Of a stretch of DNA of 64,000 bases, positions 30,960-40,240 are shown one piece after another. The notes below the pieces were generated by a model. The model saw nothing but the letters and a program-made list of their open reading frames with translations. It was not told the DNA's origin and searched no databases. The translations under genes and the position numbers were made by a program. Each line of letters starts with the position of its first letter. Position 1 is the stretch's first letter. The stretch comes from Hymenobacter negativus (GTDB lineage: Bacteria > Bacteroidota > Bacteroidia > Cytophagales > Hymenobacteraceae), in assembly GCF_016056375.1 (NCBI RefSeq), contig NZ_JAEDAE010000003.1:186001-250000 (forward strand). The letters run 5' to 3'.

Positions 30960-33731
30960 ATGATACACTCCACAACTACCCGAATTGGGCTGGTGACGCT
31001 GCTTTTGTGGCTGACCACCGCCGCTACCTGGGCCCAGAACATAACCGTGACCGGCCGCGTGCTCGACGCCGCCGGCCAAAGCCAGCCCGGCGTGACTGTG
31101 CTGGAGCAAGGCACCAGCAATGGCACCAGCACCGACGGCGACGGCCGTTTCAGCCTCAGCAACGTGCCCGGCACGGCCACGCTGGTGTTTTCCGCCGTGG
31201 GCTCGCTCACCCAAACCGTGCCGTTGAATGGCCGCTCCAGCCTCGAAATTCGCCTGGCGGCCAATCAGACCGAGCTGAACGAAGTGGTGGTGACGGGCTC
31301 GCGCGCCACCGAAGGCCGCTCCAACATCCTCACCACCTCGCCGGTGGATGTGATTTCGGCCCGCGAAATCAAGGCCTATGCCCAAACCGACGTCACTCAG
31401 ATTCTGACCTACATCGCGCCCTCGTTCCAGAGCACGCGCCAGACCGTGACCGACGGCACCGATTTCGTGGACCCGGCCACCCTGCGCGGCCTCGGCCCCG
31501 ACCAGGTGCTGGTGCTCGTGAACGGCAAGCGCCGCCACACCTCGGCTCTCGTGAATATCAACGGCACGCCCGGCCGCGGCTCGGTGGGCACGGATATGAA
31601 CGTGATTCCGCCCGCCGCCATCAAGCGGATTGAGGTGCTGCGCGACGGCGCGGCGGCTCAGTACGGCTCCGACGCCATTGCCGGCGTCATCAACATTCAA
31701 CTGAAAGATGACACCACCGGCGTGAGCGTGAGCAGCACGACCGGCCAGACCACCAAGAGCGACGGCCAGCTGTTTCAGGCCGATGCCAACCTGGGTTTCG
31801 GCCTCGGCCACCGGGGCTTCGTGGACGTGAGCGGCCAGTTCTCGAACCGCAGCTACGTGGACCGCAGCGGGCTCGACACGGCCCCGCTCATCTACCTGGG
31901 CACCACCAGCGGCAACTACCCGGCCGGCCTCACCGACGCGCAAAAGCTCGACCTGAAAACCCGCGATAACGCCCTGGTGGCCCAGAACGGCTTTAATCGC
32001 CGAGACATTCGGGTGGGCAGCGCCGATACGCGCACCTACGGCAGCTTCGTGAACGCAGCCTACACGCTGGCCCCCAGCATCGGCCTCGAAGCTTATTTCT
32101 CGGGTGGCCTCACGCGCCGCACGGGCTCGTCGGGTGCCCTGTACCGGCTGCCCACGCAGGTTACCCAAACCGATGCCAGCATCTACCCGAACGGCTTCCT
32201 GCCCTTTATTAACAGCACCGTGAACGACGGCTCGGCCATCGTGGGCCTGCGCGGCAAGGTCTTCGGCTTCGCGGCCGATTTGAGCAACACCTACGGCCGC
32301 AACGCCCTCAAATACAACATCACCAACACCCTGAATGCCTCGCTGCCGGCCGGCACCAGCCCCACCAGCTTCTACGCCGGCCAGTTGGCTTTCCAGCAGA
32401 ATACCACCAACCTGGGCTTCACCCGTAAGTTCATCGAAGTAGGGCCGCTGGCCACGCTGAACGTGGCGTTTGGCGGCGAGTTTCGGGTTGATAATTTCCA
32501 GATTAATGCCGGTGATGAGGGTTCATACATCCTCGGGCCGCGTTTGGTGAACGGTAACCCGGCCGCCGCCGGCTCGCAGGGTTTTGCCGGCTACCGGCCG
32601 TCGGATGCGCTGAACCAGAGCCGCAACAACGTATCGGGCTACCTCGATTTGGAAAGCGACCTGACCGATAAGCTGCTGGTGGACGTGGCTGGCCGCGCCG
32701 AGCGCTACTCGGACTTTGGCTCGAACGTGAGCGGCAAAGTGGCCGCCCGCTACAGCATTCTCGATGGCCTGGCGCTGCGCGGGGCGCTCAGCAACGGCTT
32801 CCGGGCGCCCTCGTTGCAGCAGCGCTACTTCACCAACTCCAGCACGCAATTTACCAGCGGCGAGCTACGCGAAGTGCTGACCACCAACAACGACGACGCC
32901 ATAACCAAAGCATTCGGCATTGGCTCGCTGAAACAGGAAAAGTCGACCAACTACAGCCTCGGCCTCACGGCGCGCCTCTTCAAAACCATCACGCTGACCG
33001 TGGATGCCTACCAGATTGACATCCGCGACCGCATCGTGCTTAGCTCGCAGTTCAGCCGCAACAACGCCGCCGTGGCGGCCATTCTCGCTGCCAACCCACG
33101 CCCCGGCCAGAACCCGGTGCAGGGCGTGCAGTTCTTCGCCAATGCCGTGAACACCCGCACCCAAGGCATCGACATTGTGGCCAATGAGCGCCTCACGCTC
33201 GGCCCCGACAGCCGCCTGACCCTGACGGCCGCCGCCAACTTCAACGAAACCACCGTGCGCAGCTTCAACAGCTCCAGCACCATCGACAACAACCCCAGCC
33301 TGCAAAACACGCTGTTTGACCGCGCGCAACGCGCCCGCCTCGAAAACGGCCAGCCCCGCAGCAAAATCAACCTAAGCGCCGACTACGGCTACAAAATCTT
33401 TGGCGTGAACCTGCGCACCGTACGCTTCGGCGAGGTGCAGACCAAAGACGCCGACCCCACCCGCTCGTTCATCGACCAGACCTTCTCGGCCAAATGGGTG
33501 ACCGACCTGACCTTGAGTGCGCAGGTTATCAAGAACATCGGCTTGAGTGTGGGCGTGAACAACCTGTTCAACGTGTATCCCGACCGCCTCTACCAGGACC
33601 CCAACAACAACGAGCAGAGCCTGACCTACTCCACCCTCGACGCTACCAACCGGGGCCGCTTCCCCTACGGCTCCAACCAGTTCGGCTTCAACGGCGCGTT
33701 TTACTTCGGCCGCGTGAATTTCACGCTGTAA
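30960..33731 (+). CDS. TonB-dependent outer-membrane receptor
   Basis: 923 residues from ATG 30960. Signal peptide ends TTAATWAQ; residues about 25-105 are a carboxypeptidase-regulatory-like domain (ITVTGRVLDAAGQSQPGVTVLEQGT); the plug follows (ELNEVVVTGSRA, VLVNGKRRHTSALVNINGT, IPPAAIKRIEVLRDGAAAQYGSDAIAGVINI), then a 22-strand-type barrel with NNLFNVYPDR near the end and a C-terminal FGRVNFTL. It takes up a ligand across the outer membrane with energy from TonB-ExbBD; the ligand is unknown. The poly-Cys frame upstream hints at sulphur or cysteine status (inference). No SusD partner is next to it. The frame is open to 30711 but the signal peptide fixes the start. Confidence 0.92.
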   Translation: MIHSTTTRIGLVTLLLWLTTAATWAQNITVTGRVLDAAGQSQPGVTVLEQGTSNGTSTDGDGRFSLSNVPGTATLVFSAVGSLTQTVPLNGRSSLEIRLAANQTELNEVVVTGSRATEGRSNILTTSPVDVISAREIKAYAQTDVTQILTYIAPSFQSTRQTVTDGTDFVDPATLRGLGPDQVLVLVNGKRRHTSALVNINGTPGRGSVGTDMNVIPPAAIKRIEVLRDGAAAQYGSDAIAGVINIQLKDDTTGVSVSSTTGQTTKSDGQLFQADANLGFGLGHRGFVDVSGQFSNRSYVDRSGLDTAPLIYLGTTSGNYPAGLTDAQKLDLKTRDNALVAQNGFNRRDIRVGSADTRTYGSFVNAAYTLAPSIGLEAYFSGGLTRRTGSSGALYRLPTQVTQTDASIYPNGFLPFINSTVNDGSAIVGLRGKVFGFAADLSNTYGRNALKYNITNTLNASLPAGTSPTSFYAGQLAFQQNTTNLGFTRKFIEVGPLATLNVAFGGEFRVDNFQINAGDEGSYILGPRLVNGNPAAAGSQGFAGYRPSDALNQSRNNVSGYLDLESDLTDKLLVDVAGRAERYSDFGSNVSGKVAARYSILDGLALRGALSNGFRAPSLQQRYFTNSSTQFTSGELREVLTTNNDDAITKAFGIGSLKQEKSTNYSLGLTARLFKTITLTVDAYQIDIRDRIVLSSQFSRNNAAVAAILAANPRPGQNPVQGVQFFANAVNTRTQGIDIVANERLTLGPDSRLTLTAAANFNETTVRSFNSSSTIDNNPSLQNTLFDRAQRARLENGQPRSKINLSADYGYKIFGVNLRTVRFGEVQTKDADPTRSFIDQTFSAKWVTDLTLSAQVIKNIGLSVGVNNLFNVYPDRLYQDPNNNEQSLTYSTLDATNRGRFPYGSNQFGFNGAFYFGRVNFTL

Positions 33732-33741
33732 ATCAGCGGGC

Positions 33742-33795
33742 TGCTTAACAATAAAAAACCCCTCCTGCATCAGGAGGGGTTTTTTTATTGCTAAG
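33742..33795. terminator. Strong bidirectional terminator
   Basis: CCCCTCCTG (33759) pairs with CAGGAGGGG (33771), flanked by A6 and T6; the symmetry extends to GCTTA-ACAATA on the left and its complement on the right. It closes both the receptor gene and the convergent minus-strand secreted-protein gene. Confidence 0.9.
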
Positions 33796-33816
33796 CAGAT
33801 TGTGGCACAGCCGTCG

Positions 33817-35250
33817 TTACCGACCATTATAAGACAAGTGAGCCACTTGGGTGCCGCTTAGGTTGCGGGCCAAATAGAGGCCAGCGGCCACGCTGGTGGC
33901 TGGCCGCCACACCACGCTGCCATCCGCAGCGGAAGCTAGCTGCGCTACGGTCCGGCCCATTTCATCAGTTATAAGCACGGTTTGACGGCCCTGACCCGTT
34001 AGCTGAAACCGGACCTCGGCTTGAAACGGCATCGGGAAGGGCGGTTGTGCCAGCGCTTGCCGCGAACGGGTGGCCAGCACCTGCTGGGTGACCAGCACGG
34101 GCACCGTCACTACGCCGAAACCCGGGGCCGGACACGCATTATCATTTGCCGTAACGGGCAGTACATAATGCCCCAGCGGCAACGTGGCCGGAACCTGCCA
34201 GGTAAGCTGTCCTTGGCCGTTGCCTAGGTCCTGAAACGTGGTGCCGGGCACGATGCCCGGCACAGTGCTGCCCAGCGTGAGCGTTTGTCCGGCGTCGGGG
34301 TCGGTGGCCGTGAGGGCCAGCACCAGGGTTTGGCCCGGATTGACGCGAATGGTCTGGCCCAGCAGCTGGCCGCTTGGGTTGCTGGCAAGGGCCACGCGGG
34401 TAAACGCCGGCACTTGATTGGTGCCAACCGACACCAGATACGTCATGTCGCGCGTGATGCTGCCGATTTGCTGCCAGGCCCCGCCCACCCGCCGGTACTC
34501 ATCAACCCGCGCTGCCAGGGCATAAAATCCCTGCTGCGTGGGGCCCGCCACCGTCAGGAGTTCGCCCGTGGTGGCATTTATTTGGAAGTGCGGCGCAATG
34601 GCCCCAACCGTGAGTTGGGCGCAGGGTGCCGCCGTAGTAGGGTTGGCCAAGGGCTGCACCAATTGGTAGGCCAGCGAGTCGCCTTCGCTGTCGAAGGCGC
34701 TCAGGCTGTAGCGTTGCGGCTGCGTACTGGTGAGGTGTAGCAGCTGGGCCGTGGTGAAGCGGGGCGAAGAATTGGTCAGGCCCGTGGTGTTATCCAGCAG
34801 CGCTTGCACGTAGGTGCTCATCTGCATCGACTGGGCAATGTTGGCCACCCCGTCTGTCCGGTTCGTGCAGTTGATGCTCAACGTCCAGCGGGCGGGTGGC
34901 AATTGAACCAGGCCTGCTAATGTGGTGACTTGAAAGGGGAACTCGGAGTTGGCGCAGGCCCGGGGCGCCACCACACCCCCCGTGCGCATCAGATAAGTAG
35001 TGAAACTGCCGGGCAGCGTAGCCGCACATCCGTTCTTGCCACAGGTCAACTCCATTTGCCCATCCATCACCGGCGAATTGAGGTCCTGAAAAAGCCGGGC
35101 CGTGACGTAGTATTGGTTGGGATTAGCGGCAGTGCCGGCGTATTCGTAGGTCAGCTCCGCGCCCCGAATGTGGGAAGCCCGGGCCGCTGAGAAGGTGCCC
35201 AGTAAACAGACGATAATAGCGAGACTGCGGGAAAGGAAAAAAGGGCGCAT
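33817..35250 (-). CDS. Secreted protein with type IX secretion-like C-terminal domain
   Basis: 477 residues from ATG 35250. Signal peptide ends SAARAS; the mature part opens HIRGAELTYEYAGT, a segment common in gliding/adhesion-type surface proteins of Bacteroidota, followed by Ig-like or cadherin-like folds (ATDPDAGQTLTLG, GQLTWQVPATLPLGHYVLPVTANDNACP). The last 70 residues (VLITDEMGRTVAQL...VAAGLYLARNLSGTQVAHLSYNG) match the type A sorting domain used by the type IX system. Probable cell-surface or secreted adhesin-like protein. Confidence 0.75.
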   Translation of the reverse strand: MRPFFLSRSLAIIVCLLGTFSAARASHIRGAELTYEYAGTAANPNQYYVTARLFQDLNSPVMDGQMELTCGKNGCAATLPGSFTTYLMRTGGVVAPRACANSEFPFQVTTLAGLVQLPPARWTLSINCTNRTDGVANIAQSMQMSTYVQALLDNTTGLTNSSPRFTTAQLLHLTSTQPQRYSLSAFDSEGDSLAYQLVQPLANPTTAAPCAQLTVGAIAPHFQINATTGELLTVAGPTQQGFYALAARVDEYRRVGGAWQQIGSITRDMTYLVSVGTNQVPAFTRVALASNPSGQLLGQTIRVNPGQTLVLALTATDPDAGQTLTLGSTVPGIVPGTTFQDLGNGQGQLTWQVPATLPLGHYVLPVTANDNACPAPGFGVVTVPVLVTQQVLATRSRQALAQPPFPMPFQAEVRFQLTGQGRQTVLITDEMGRTVAQLASAADGSVVWRPATSVAAGLYLARNLSGTQVAHLSYNGR

Positions 35251-35353
35251 GCTCAAATTGGAAAAGGGTAGTTACCAAACAAGGCCTCCGGCGTTTCCGG
35301 AGGCCTTGCGAAGGTAGTCTAAACCAGTTGAAAATGTGCTGATTGGCACGAAT

Positions 35354-36382
35354 TTATTTGCCCCCTGCCGCCGGAGTGGCTGGCGTGCTGGAATTGCTGT
35401 CCAGAATCTGAAATAGGTCGTTGAGTTTGGGCGTGAGAATAATTTCGGTGCGGCGGTTCATGGCCTTATTGGCCGGCGAGTCGTTGGCGGCCACGGGCAC
35501 GTACTGGCTGCGGCCCGAGGCCGTGACGCGCTCCGGCGAAACACCCGCCGTGGTGAGCAAACGCGCAATTTCGGTGGCGCGCAGGGCGCTCAGGTCCCAG
35601 TTATCGGTCATGCCGGCCGTGCCGCGCAGGATAGGCACGTTGTCGGTGTGGCCCTCCACTACCACGTTCACGTCTTTCTGCTCCTGGAGCACGGTGGCCA
35701 GCTTCTTCAGCGCCTCCTGGCCTTTGGGGTCCACTTTCGTCGAGCCCGATTTGAAGAGTAGCTGCTCGGACAGCGACACGTACACCTTGCCGTCTTTCAG
35801 CTTTACCTGAAGGTCGCTGCTGTTGAAGCTGAGCAGGGCCTTGCTCACGCGGGCTTTCAGGTCGTCCACGGCTTTGTCTTTGTCGGCCAGGGCTTTGGTG
35901 AGTTCGGCGAGGCGCACTTCGCGGGCCTGCAGGTCGGCGGCGAGGCGGTCGTTGTTGGCCTTGCTTTTCTGGAGGGTGGTTTCCAGGTCACCCAGCTCGG
36001 CCTCGCGGCGGGCCAGGTCTTTGGCCACTTTGTTGTAGTCGGAGGACTTATTGGCCAGTTCCCGGTCACTGTTTTTGAGCAGCTTGTCGTAGCTGCTGTT
36101 CAGCTCGTTGTAGAGGCTGCGGGTTTTGCGGTAGGCCGCGCCGGTTTCGGCCGAGTCGGTCACGAGGCGCTTTTGGGTGAGGCGCAGCTGGGCCAACTCG
36201 TCAGAGGCTTTTTGCAGCTCGGCGGTGGCGCCGCGGTATTGGCGCTCGGCGGCGGCTTTGCCTTCGGCATCGGCCTTTTGGCGGGCGCTGAGGTCGTCGT
36301 ATTTCCTGGCCGTCACGCAGCTGTTTAGCACCGGAGCGGCCAGCAGGCAAAGGCCCAACAGGGCAGGGGAGAGGGATTTCAC
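35354..36382 (-). CDS. OmpA-family lipoprotein with long coiled coil
   Basis: 342 residues from a GTG at 36382 (VKSLSPALLGLCLLAAPVLNSC), the only start that puts a lipoprotein signal at the N-terminus; upstream ATGs would bury it. Residues about 25-190 are heptad-rich (ELQKASDELAQLRLTQKRL, DLARREAELGDLETTLQKSK), then an OmpA C-terminal peptidoglycan-binding domain (SGSTKVDPKGQEALKKLA...VEGHTDNVP...LSALRATEIARLL...VTASGRSQYVPVAAN). Likely tethers the outer membrane to peptidoglycan. It diverges from fbaB. Confidence 0.85.
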   Translation of the reverse strand: MKSLSPALLGLCLLAAPVLNSCVTARKYDDLSARQKADAEGKAAAERQYRGATAELQKASDELAQLRLTQKRLVTDSAETGAAYRKTRSLYNELNSSYDKLLKNSDRELANKSSDYNKVAKDLARREAELGDLETTLQKSKANNDRLAADLQAREVRLAELTKALADKDKAVDDLKARVSKALLSFNSSDLQVKLKDGKVYVSLSEQLLFKSGSTKVDPKGQEALKKLATVLQEQKDVNVVVEGHTDNVPILRGTAGMTDNWDLSALRATEIARLLTTAGVSPERVTASGRSQYVPVAANDSPANKAMNRRTEIILTPKLNDLFQILDSNSSTPATPAAGGK

Positions 36383-36507
36383 GGAGAAGAGTGGGGTGAA
36401 GTACCGCGCCTTTCGCCGCCGGACTGCCCGGCCGCGTTGGCGAGGCAAGGTAGCGCTTAACCCGCGCTCAATCCTTCGGAATCCACTTCTGGCCTGCATT
36501 TCCGGTT

Positions 36508-36515
36508 TATATTTG
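36508..36515 (+). promoter_or_regulatory. -7 promoter element for fbaB
   Basis: TATATTTG, exact fit to TAnnTTTG. Transcription would start near 36522, giving a leader of about 50 bases before ATG 36572. Confidence 0.5.
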
Positions 36516-36571
36516 CTTGCTTCCCACCCGGCTACGTGCCTGCCCGGCCCGGCCTGCATCTGCGCTTGCTC

Positions 36572-37618
36572 ATGGCTGATTCCATCTCCTTAAGCCCCGA
36601 AAACGAAGCCCTGCTTTCCCACCAATGCGTGGTGAGCAAAGACCTGCTGCACGCGCCCGGCCCCGATTTTCTGGACCATTGCTTTGTGCCCGGCAGCCGC
36701 TCGCCGCAGGTGCTGCGCAGCCTCGGGGCCATTTATGGGCACGGCCGCCTGGGCGGCACCGGCTACGTCAGCATCCTACCCGTCGACCAGGGCATCGAGC
36801 ACACCGCCGGCTCCGCCTTCGGCCCCAATCCGATGTATTTCGACCCCGAAAACATCCTGCGTCTGGCCGTAGAAGGCGGCTGCAACGCCGTGGCCACCAC
36901 CTTTGGCGCCTTCGGCATCGTGGCCCGGAAGTACGCCCATAAAATCCCGTTCCTGGTCAAAATCAACCACAACGAGCTGCTGACCTACCCCAATAAGTTC
37001 GACCAGATTATGTTCGGCTCGGTGCGGCAGGCCTGGGACTTAGGCGCTACTGCCGTTGGGGCCACCGTGTATTTTGGCTCGGCCGAAAGCAACCGCCAGA
37101 TTACCGAAGTAGCCGCCGCCTTCGAGGAAGCGCACGCGCTGGGCCTGGCCACCGTGCTGTGGTGCTACACGCGCAACAATGCCTTCAAGACGGCGGATAA
37201 AGACTTCCATGTCGCCGCCGACCTCACCGGCCAGGCCAACCACCTTGGCGTGACCATGGGGGCCGACATCATCAAGCAGAAACTGCCAGAAAACAACGGC
37301 GGCTTCTCCACCCTGAAATTCGGCAAAACCTTCCCGGCCATGTACGACACGCTCAGCACCGACCACCCCATCGACCTGACGCGCTACCAGGTGCTGAATT
37401 GCTACGCCGGCCGCATTGGCCTCATCAATTCGGGCGGCGAAAGCCACGGTGCAACCGACCGCGAAGAGGCCATTCGCACGGCCATCATTAACAAGCGCGC
37501 CGGCGGGCAGGGGCTAATTTCGGGCCGTAAAGCCTTCCAACGGCCTTTTGCAGAGGGGGTGGCCCTCCTCAATGCTATTCAGGACGTATATCTTGACGAC
37601 CGCATCGGCCTGGCCTAA
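36572..37618 (+). CDS. fbaB: Class I fructose-bisphosphate aldolase, DhnA/FbaB type
   Basis: 348 residues, close to the 350 of E. coli FbaB. Family segments: [80 protein letters not shown] and [12 protein letters not shown]. It cleaves fructose 1,6-bisphosphate into two triose phosphates by a lysine Schiff base, in glycolysis or gluconeogenesis. ATG 36572 ([11 protein letters not shown]) is preferred over an in-frame start at 36536. Free-standing, with its own TATATTTG promoter element. Confidence 0.92.
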   Translation: MADSISLSPENEALLSHQCVVSKDLLHAPGPDFLDHCFVPGSRSPQVLRSLGAIYGHGRLGGTGYVSILPVDQGIEHTAGSAFGPNPMYFDPENILRLAVEGGCNAVATTFGAFGIVARKYAHKIPFLVKINHNELLTYPNKFDQIMFGSVRQAWDLGATAVGATVYFGSAESNRQITEVAAAFEEAHALGLATVLWCYTRNNAFKTADKDFHVAADLTGQANHLGVTMGADIIKQKLPENNGGFSTLKFGKTFPAMYDTLSTDHPIDLTRYQVLNCYAGRIGLINSGGESHGATDREEAIRTAIINKRAGGQGLISGRKAFQRPFAEGVALLNAIQDVYLDDRIGLA

Positions 37619-37684
37619 CCTGGGCCCGTTGCCCGGCGCACGCGCCGGCCGCTTTCTTTGCAAAATGAGGCGTTGGTTATGGCT

Positions 37685-37692
37685 TATCTTTG
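37685..37692 (+). promoter_or_regulatory. -7 promoter element for accD
   Basis: TATCTTTG, exact fit to TAnnTTTG, with a TTTG at 37657-37660 as a possible -33 element (24-base spacing, a little long). Leader of about 90 bases to accD. Confidence 0.45.
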
Positions 37693-37790
37693 ACGCCCTG
37701 TATTAGTCTGTGCAAGCCCGAAGCTTGCGGCTCTTCTTCCCAAAAAATATCAGCTGTCGGGCCTCGGCCCCAGCTTCTAGCAACTAAAAA

Positions 37791-38699
37791 ATGGCCTGGT
37801 TCAAGCGCGTAGAAAAGGGCATTGTGACCCCCACCGACCAGAAAAAAGAGACGCCCGACGGCCTCTGGTACAAGTGTCCTGAATGCAAAACGGTGGCCAC
37901 TATGGCCGAGCATAAACGCCTGCTGTACGTGTGTGGCAACTGCAACCACCATGACCGCATCGACGCTGCCGACTACTTCGAATTCCTCTTCGACCAGGGC
38001 GAATTCACGGAGTTGGATGCCAATCTTACCTCCGCCGACCCGTTGCATTTTGTCGATACCAAAGAGTATCCCAAGCGCGTGGCGGCCACCGAGCGCAACA
38101 CCGGCCTGAAAGACGCCGTGCGCACCGCCCACGGCCTGAGCGCCGGCCAGCCGCTGGTGGTGGCGGCCATGGATTTCAAGTTCATCGGCGGCTCGATGGG
38201 CTCGGTGGTGGGCGAGAAAATTGCCCGCGCCATCGACTTTGCCCGCCAGAACCGCACGCCGTTCCTGATGATTTCGCGCTCCGGCGGCGCCCGCATGATG
38301 GAAGCCGGCTACTCGCTCATGCAAATGGCCAAAACCTCGGCCAAGCTGGCCCTGCTCTCCGAAGCCGGCGTGCCCTACGTGAGCCTGCTGACCGACCCCA
38401 CCACGGGCGGCGTCACGGCCTCGTTTGCCATGCTCGGCGACTTCAACATTGCCGAGCCCGGCGCACTCATCGGCTTTGCCGGGCCGCGCGTTATCAAGGA
38501 AACCATCGGCAAGGACCTGCCCAAGGGCTTCCAGAGCGCCGAATTTGTGCTGGAGCACGGCTTCCTCGATTTCATCGTGGACCGCCGCGAACTGAAGCAG
38601 CGCCTAGCCGATTTGCTGGGCATGCTGCAGCCCGCACCCGCCGCAGCGGCCAGTGCCCCCGCGCCGCGCCGCGCCACCACTAAGGCCGCCCAGCAATAA
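37791..38699 (+). CDS. accD: Acetyl-CoA carboxylase carboxyltransferase subunit beta
   Basis: 302 residues. Zinc ribbon C29-x2-C32-x15-C48-x2-C51 (YKCPECK...[11 protein letters not shown]), then the carboxyltransferase core with [66 protein letters not shown] and [12 protein letters not shown]. With AccA it transfers CO2 from carboxybiotin to acetyl-CoA, the first step of fatty-acid synthesis. The last 30 residues are an Ala/Pro-rich tail. accA is not in the window. Confidence 0.95.
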   Translation: MAWFKRVEKGIVTPTDQKKETPDGLWYKCPECKTVATMAEHKRLLYVCGNCNHHDRIDAADYFEFLFDQGEFTELDANLTSADPLHFVDTKEYPKRVAATERNTGLKDAVRTAHGLSAGQPLVVAAMDFKFIGGSMGSVVGEKIARAIDFARQNRTPFLMISRSGGARMMEAGYSLMQMAKTSAKLALLSEAGVPYVSLLTDPTTGGVTASFAMLGDFNIAEPGALIGFAGPRVIKETIGKDLPKGFQSAEFVLEHGFLDFIVDRRELKQRLADLLGMLQPAPAAAASAPAPRRATTKAAQQ

Positions 38700-38734
38700 A
38701 GAAAAGGCCTTTTTCGTTTTCGGCACACTTCTTG

Positions 38735-38767
38735 AAAAACCCGTTTCCAGCCCTGGGACGGGTTTTT
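38735..38767 (+). terminator. Rho-independent terminator after accD
   Basis: A5 plus CCCGTTTCCAG pairing imperfectly with CTGGGACGGG, then T5; ends 45 bases before the next gene. Confidence 0.65.
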
Positions 38768-38811
38768 CCGTATAAGGGCCGAAAACAACTTCACCAATCC
38801 CTCATTTTCAC

Positions 38812-39558
38812 ATGAACACCTCCAAATCCCTTCTTTCTGTGCTGATGGCTTTCGTGCTGCTATTCAGCTCCTGCGCCACTTCGCAGCAAGCCAGCACCAC
38901 CCAGCCTGACCTCTCGACTAACAACGGCACCGGCGCCCGCAAAACCGGCATGAGCAAAACGGCCAAAGGCGGCCTGTTGGGTGCCGGCGGTGGCGCCGTG
39001 TTGGGCGGCGTGGTAGGCGGCCTGCTGGGCGGCGGCAAAGGCACGGCCATTGGCGCCATCGTAGGCGCTGCCGCTGGCGGTACCACGGGTGCCATCATCG
39101 GCCGCAAGATGGACAAAGCCGCTGCCGAGCTGCAAAACGACATGAAAGGCGCCCGTGTGGAGCGCGTGGGCGAAGGCATCAAAATCACCTTCGACTCGGG
39201 CATTCTGTTCGATACCAACTCCGCCACGCTGCGGCCGGCTTCGGAAGCCGACATCACCAAGATGGCTGCCGTGCTTCAGAAATACCCCGACACCAACGTG
39301 CTGATTGAAGGCCACACCGACAACTCGGGTACGGATGCCATCAACCAGCCCCTTTCGGAGCGCCGGGCCCAGGCCGTGGCTAACTCCACTATTGCCAAAG
39401 GCGTGGCTTCGAGCCGCATTACCACCCAGGGCTACGGTTCGAGCCAGCCCGTGGGCGACAACACTACCGCCGAAGGCAAGCAGGCCAACCGTCGCGTAGA
39501 AGTGGCCATCTACGCCAACGAGAAGATGAAAAAAGCTGCTGAGCAGGGCCGTCTGTAA
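38812..39558 (+). CDS. OmpA-family lipoprotein with glycine zipper
   Basis: 248 residues. Lipoprotein signal LMAFVLLFSSCA (Cys near 22). Residues about 45-100 are a glycine-zipper membrane segment (KGGLLGAGGGAVLGGVVGGL, then AIGAIVGAAAGGTTGAIIGRKMDKAAAEL), followed by an OmpA C-terminal domain (IKITFDSGILFDTNSATLRP, EGHTDNSGTDAINQPLSERRAQAV, TTQGYGSSQPVGDN, ANRRVEVAIYANEKM). YiaD-like outer-membrane protein binding peptidoglycan. Near-identical in plan to the product of 40241-40957, so they are recent duplicates. Confidence 0.88.
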   Translation: MNTSKSLLSVLMAFVLLFSSCATSQQASTTQPDLSTNNGTGARKTGMSKTAKGGLLGAGGGAVLGGVVGGLLGGGKGTAIGAIVGAAAGGTTGAIIGRKMDKAAAELQNDMKGARVERVGEGIKITFDSGILFDTNSATLRPASEADITKMAAVLQKYPDTNVLIEGHTDNSGTDAINQPLSERRAQAVANSTIAKGVASSRITTQGYGSSQPVGDNTTAEGKQANRRVEVAIYANEKMKKAAEQGRL

Positions 39559-39598
39559 GCAGAATAAGCCCGGCCCTAACAGCCGGAAAAAGTTGAAA

Positions 39599-39629
39599 GG
39601 CCGTCTCCTCGGGGACGGCCTTTTTTTTA
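39599..39629 (+). terminator. Rho-independent terminator
   Basis: GGCCGTC (39599) pairs with GACGGCC (39614), followed by T8; closes the first OmpA/glycine-zipper gene. Confidence 0.8.
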
Positions 39630-39740
39630 TGACTGGTAAATTAGAAGTCAGCGCGAGGTTTTGATTTTTTAGCAACCCTACCCTTTGGGTGTGCGTTGAA
39701 ATCCCATAATCCCTCCCACTTAACTTTAACCTCCCGAATC

Positions 39741-40019
39741 ATGAAATCCATGCGCGTAGTATTCGCTTTGCTTTTGATGTTCTTCGTATTAGCCGGCGCC
39801 AGTGTTCAGGCCCAAACTCCCAAGAAGGGCTGGAGCAATAAAGCCAAAGGTGCCGCCATTGGTGGCGGTGCGGGTGCCGTAACGGGCGCTGTAATCGGCG
39901 GCGGCAAAGGTGCCTTGATTGGCGGTGCTGCCGGCGTCATTGGCGGTGGCCTGATTGGCCGCAACAAAGACAAGAAGAAAGACCCGGCCCGTTACTATAA
40001 CTACAAAAACAAGAAGTAA
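39741..40019 (+). CDS. Small glycine-zipper exported protein
   Basis: 92 residues from ATG 39741. Signal peptide to ASVQAQ, then KGWSNKAKGAAIGGGAGAVT and IGGGKGALIGGAAGVIGGGL, the same YMGG-like glycine zipper as in its two neighbours, and a short basic tail (GRNKDKKKDPARYYNYKNKK). It lacks the OmpA domain, so it looks like a shortened or ancestral member of the trio. Its own terminator follows. Confidence 0.82.
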   Translation: MKSMRVVFALLLMFFVLAGASVQAQTPKKGWSNKAKGAAIGGGAGAVTGAVIGGGKGALIGGAAGVIGGGLIGRNKDKKKDPARYYNYKNKK

Positions 40020-40053
40020 TTCTGGTGCATCGCAACGTTGCGCCAACATCATA

Positions 40054-40088
40054 AAAAAAGGCCTTGCCACCCGGCGGGGCCTTTTTTT
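40054..40088 (+). terminator. Rho-independent terminator
   Basis: A7, then GGCCTTGCC pairing with GGCGGGGCC through two G-U pairs, then T7. Closes the small glycine-zipper gene. Confidence 0.8.
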
Positions 40089-40240
40089 ATGATTAAACGA
40101 GCCAAGTGCCGGGTTGGACGGGCCAAAGGCCCTGCCGGTTCCGGATAGTTTGGCAAGGTGGTTGCAAATAGCGTACTTGCCGGCCAATTCACGAGCCGTG
40201 CTTTCTGGCCGGCATTTTTTATCCAAACCCTTTTTCAAAC

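Noticed and set aside
30942..32168. 408-codon open frame on the minus strand at the start of the TonB receptor gene
   Set aside because: Antisense shadow of the receptor; no domain seen.
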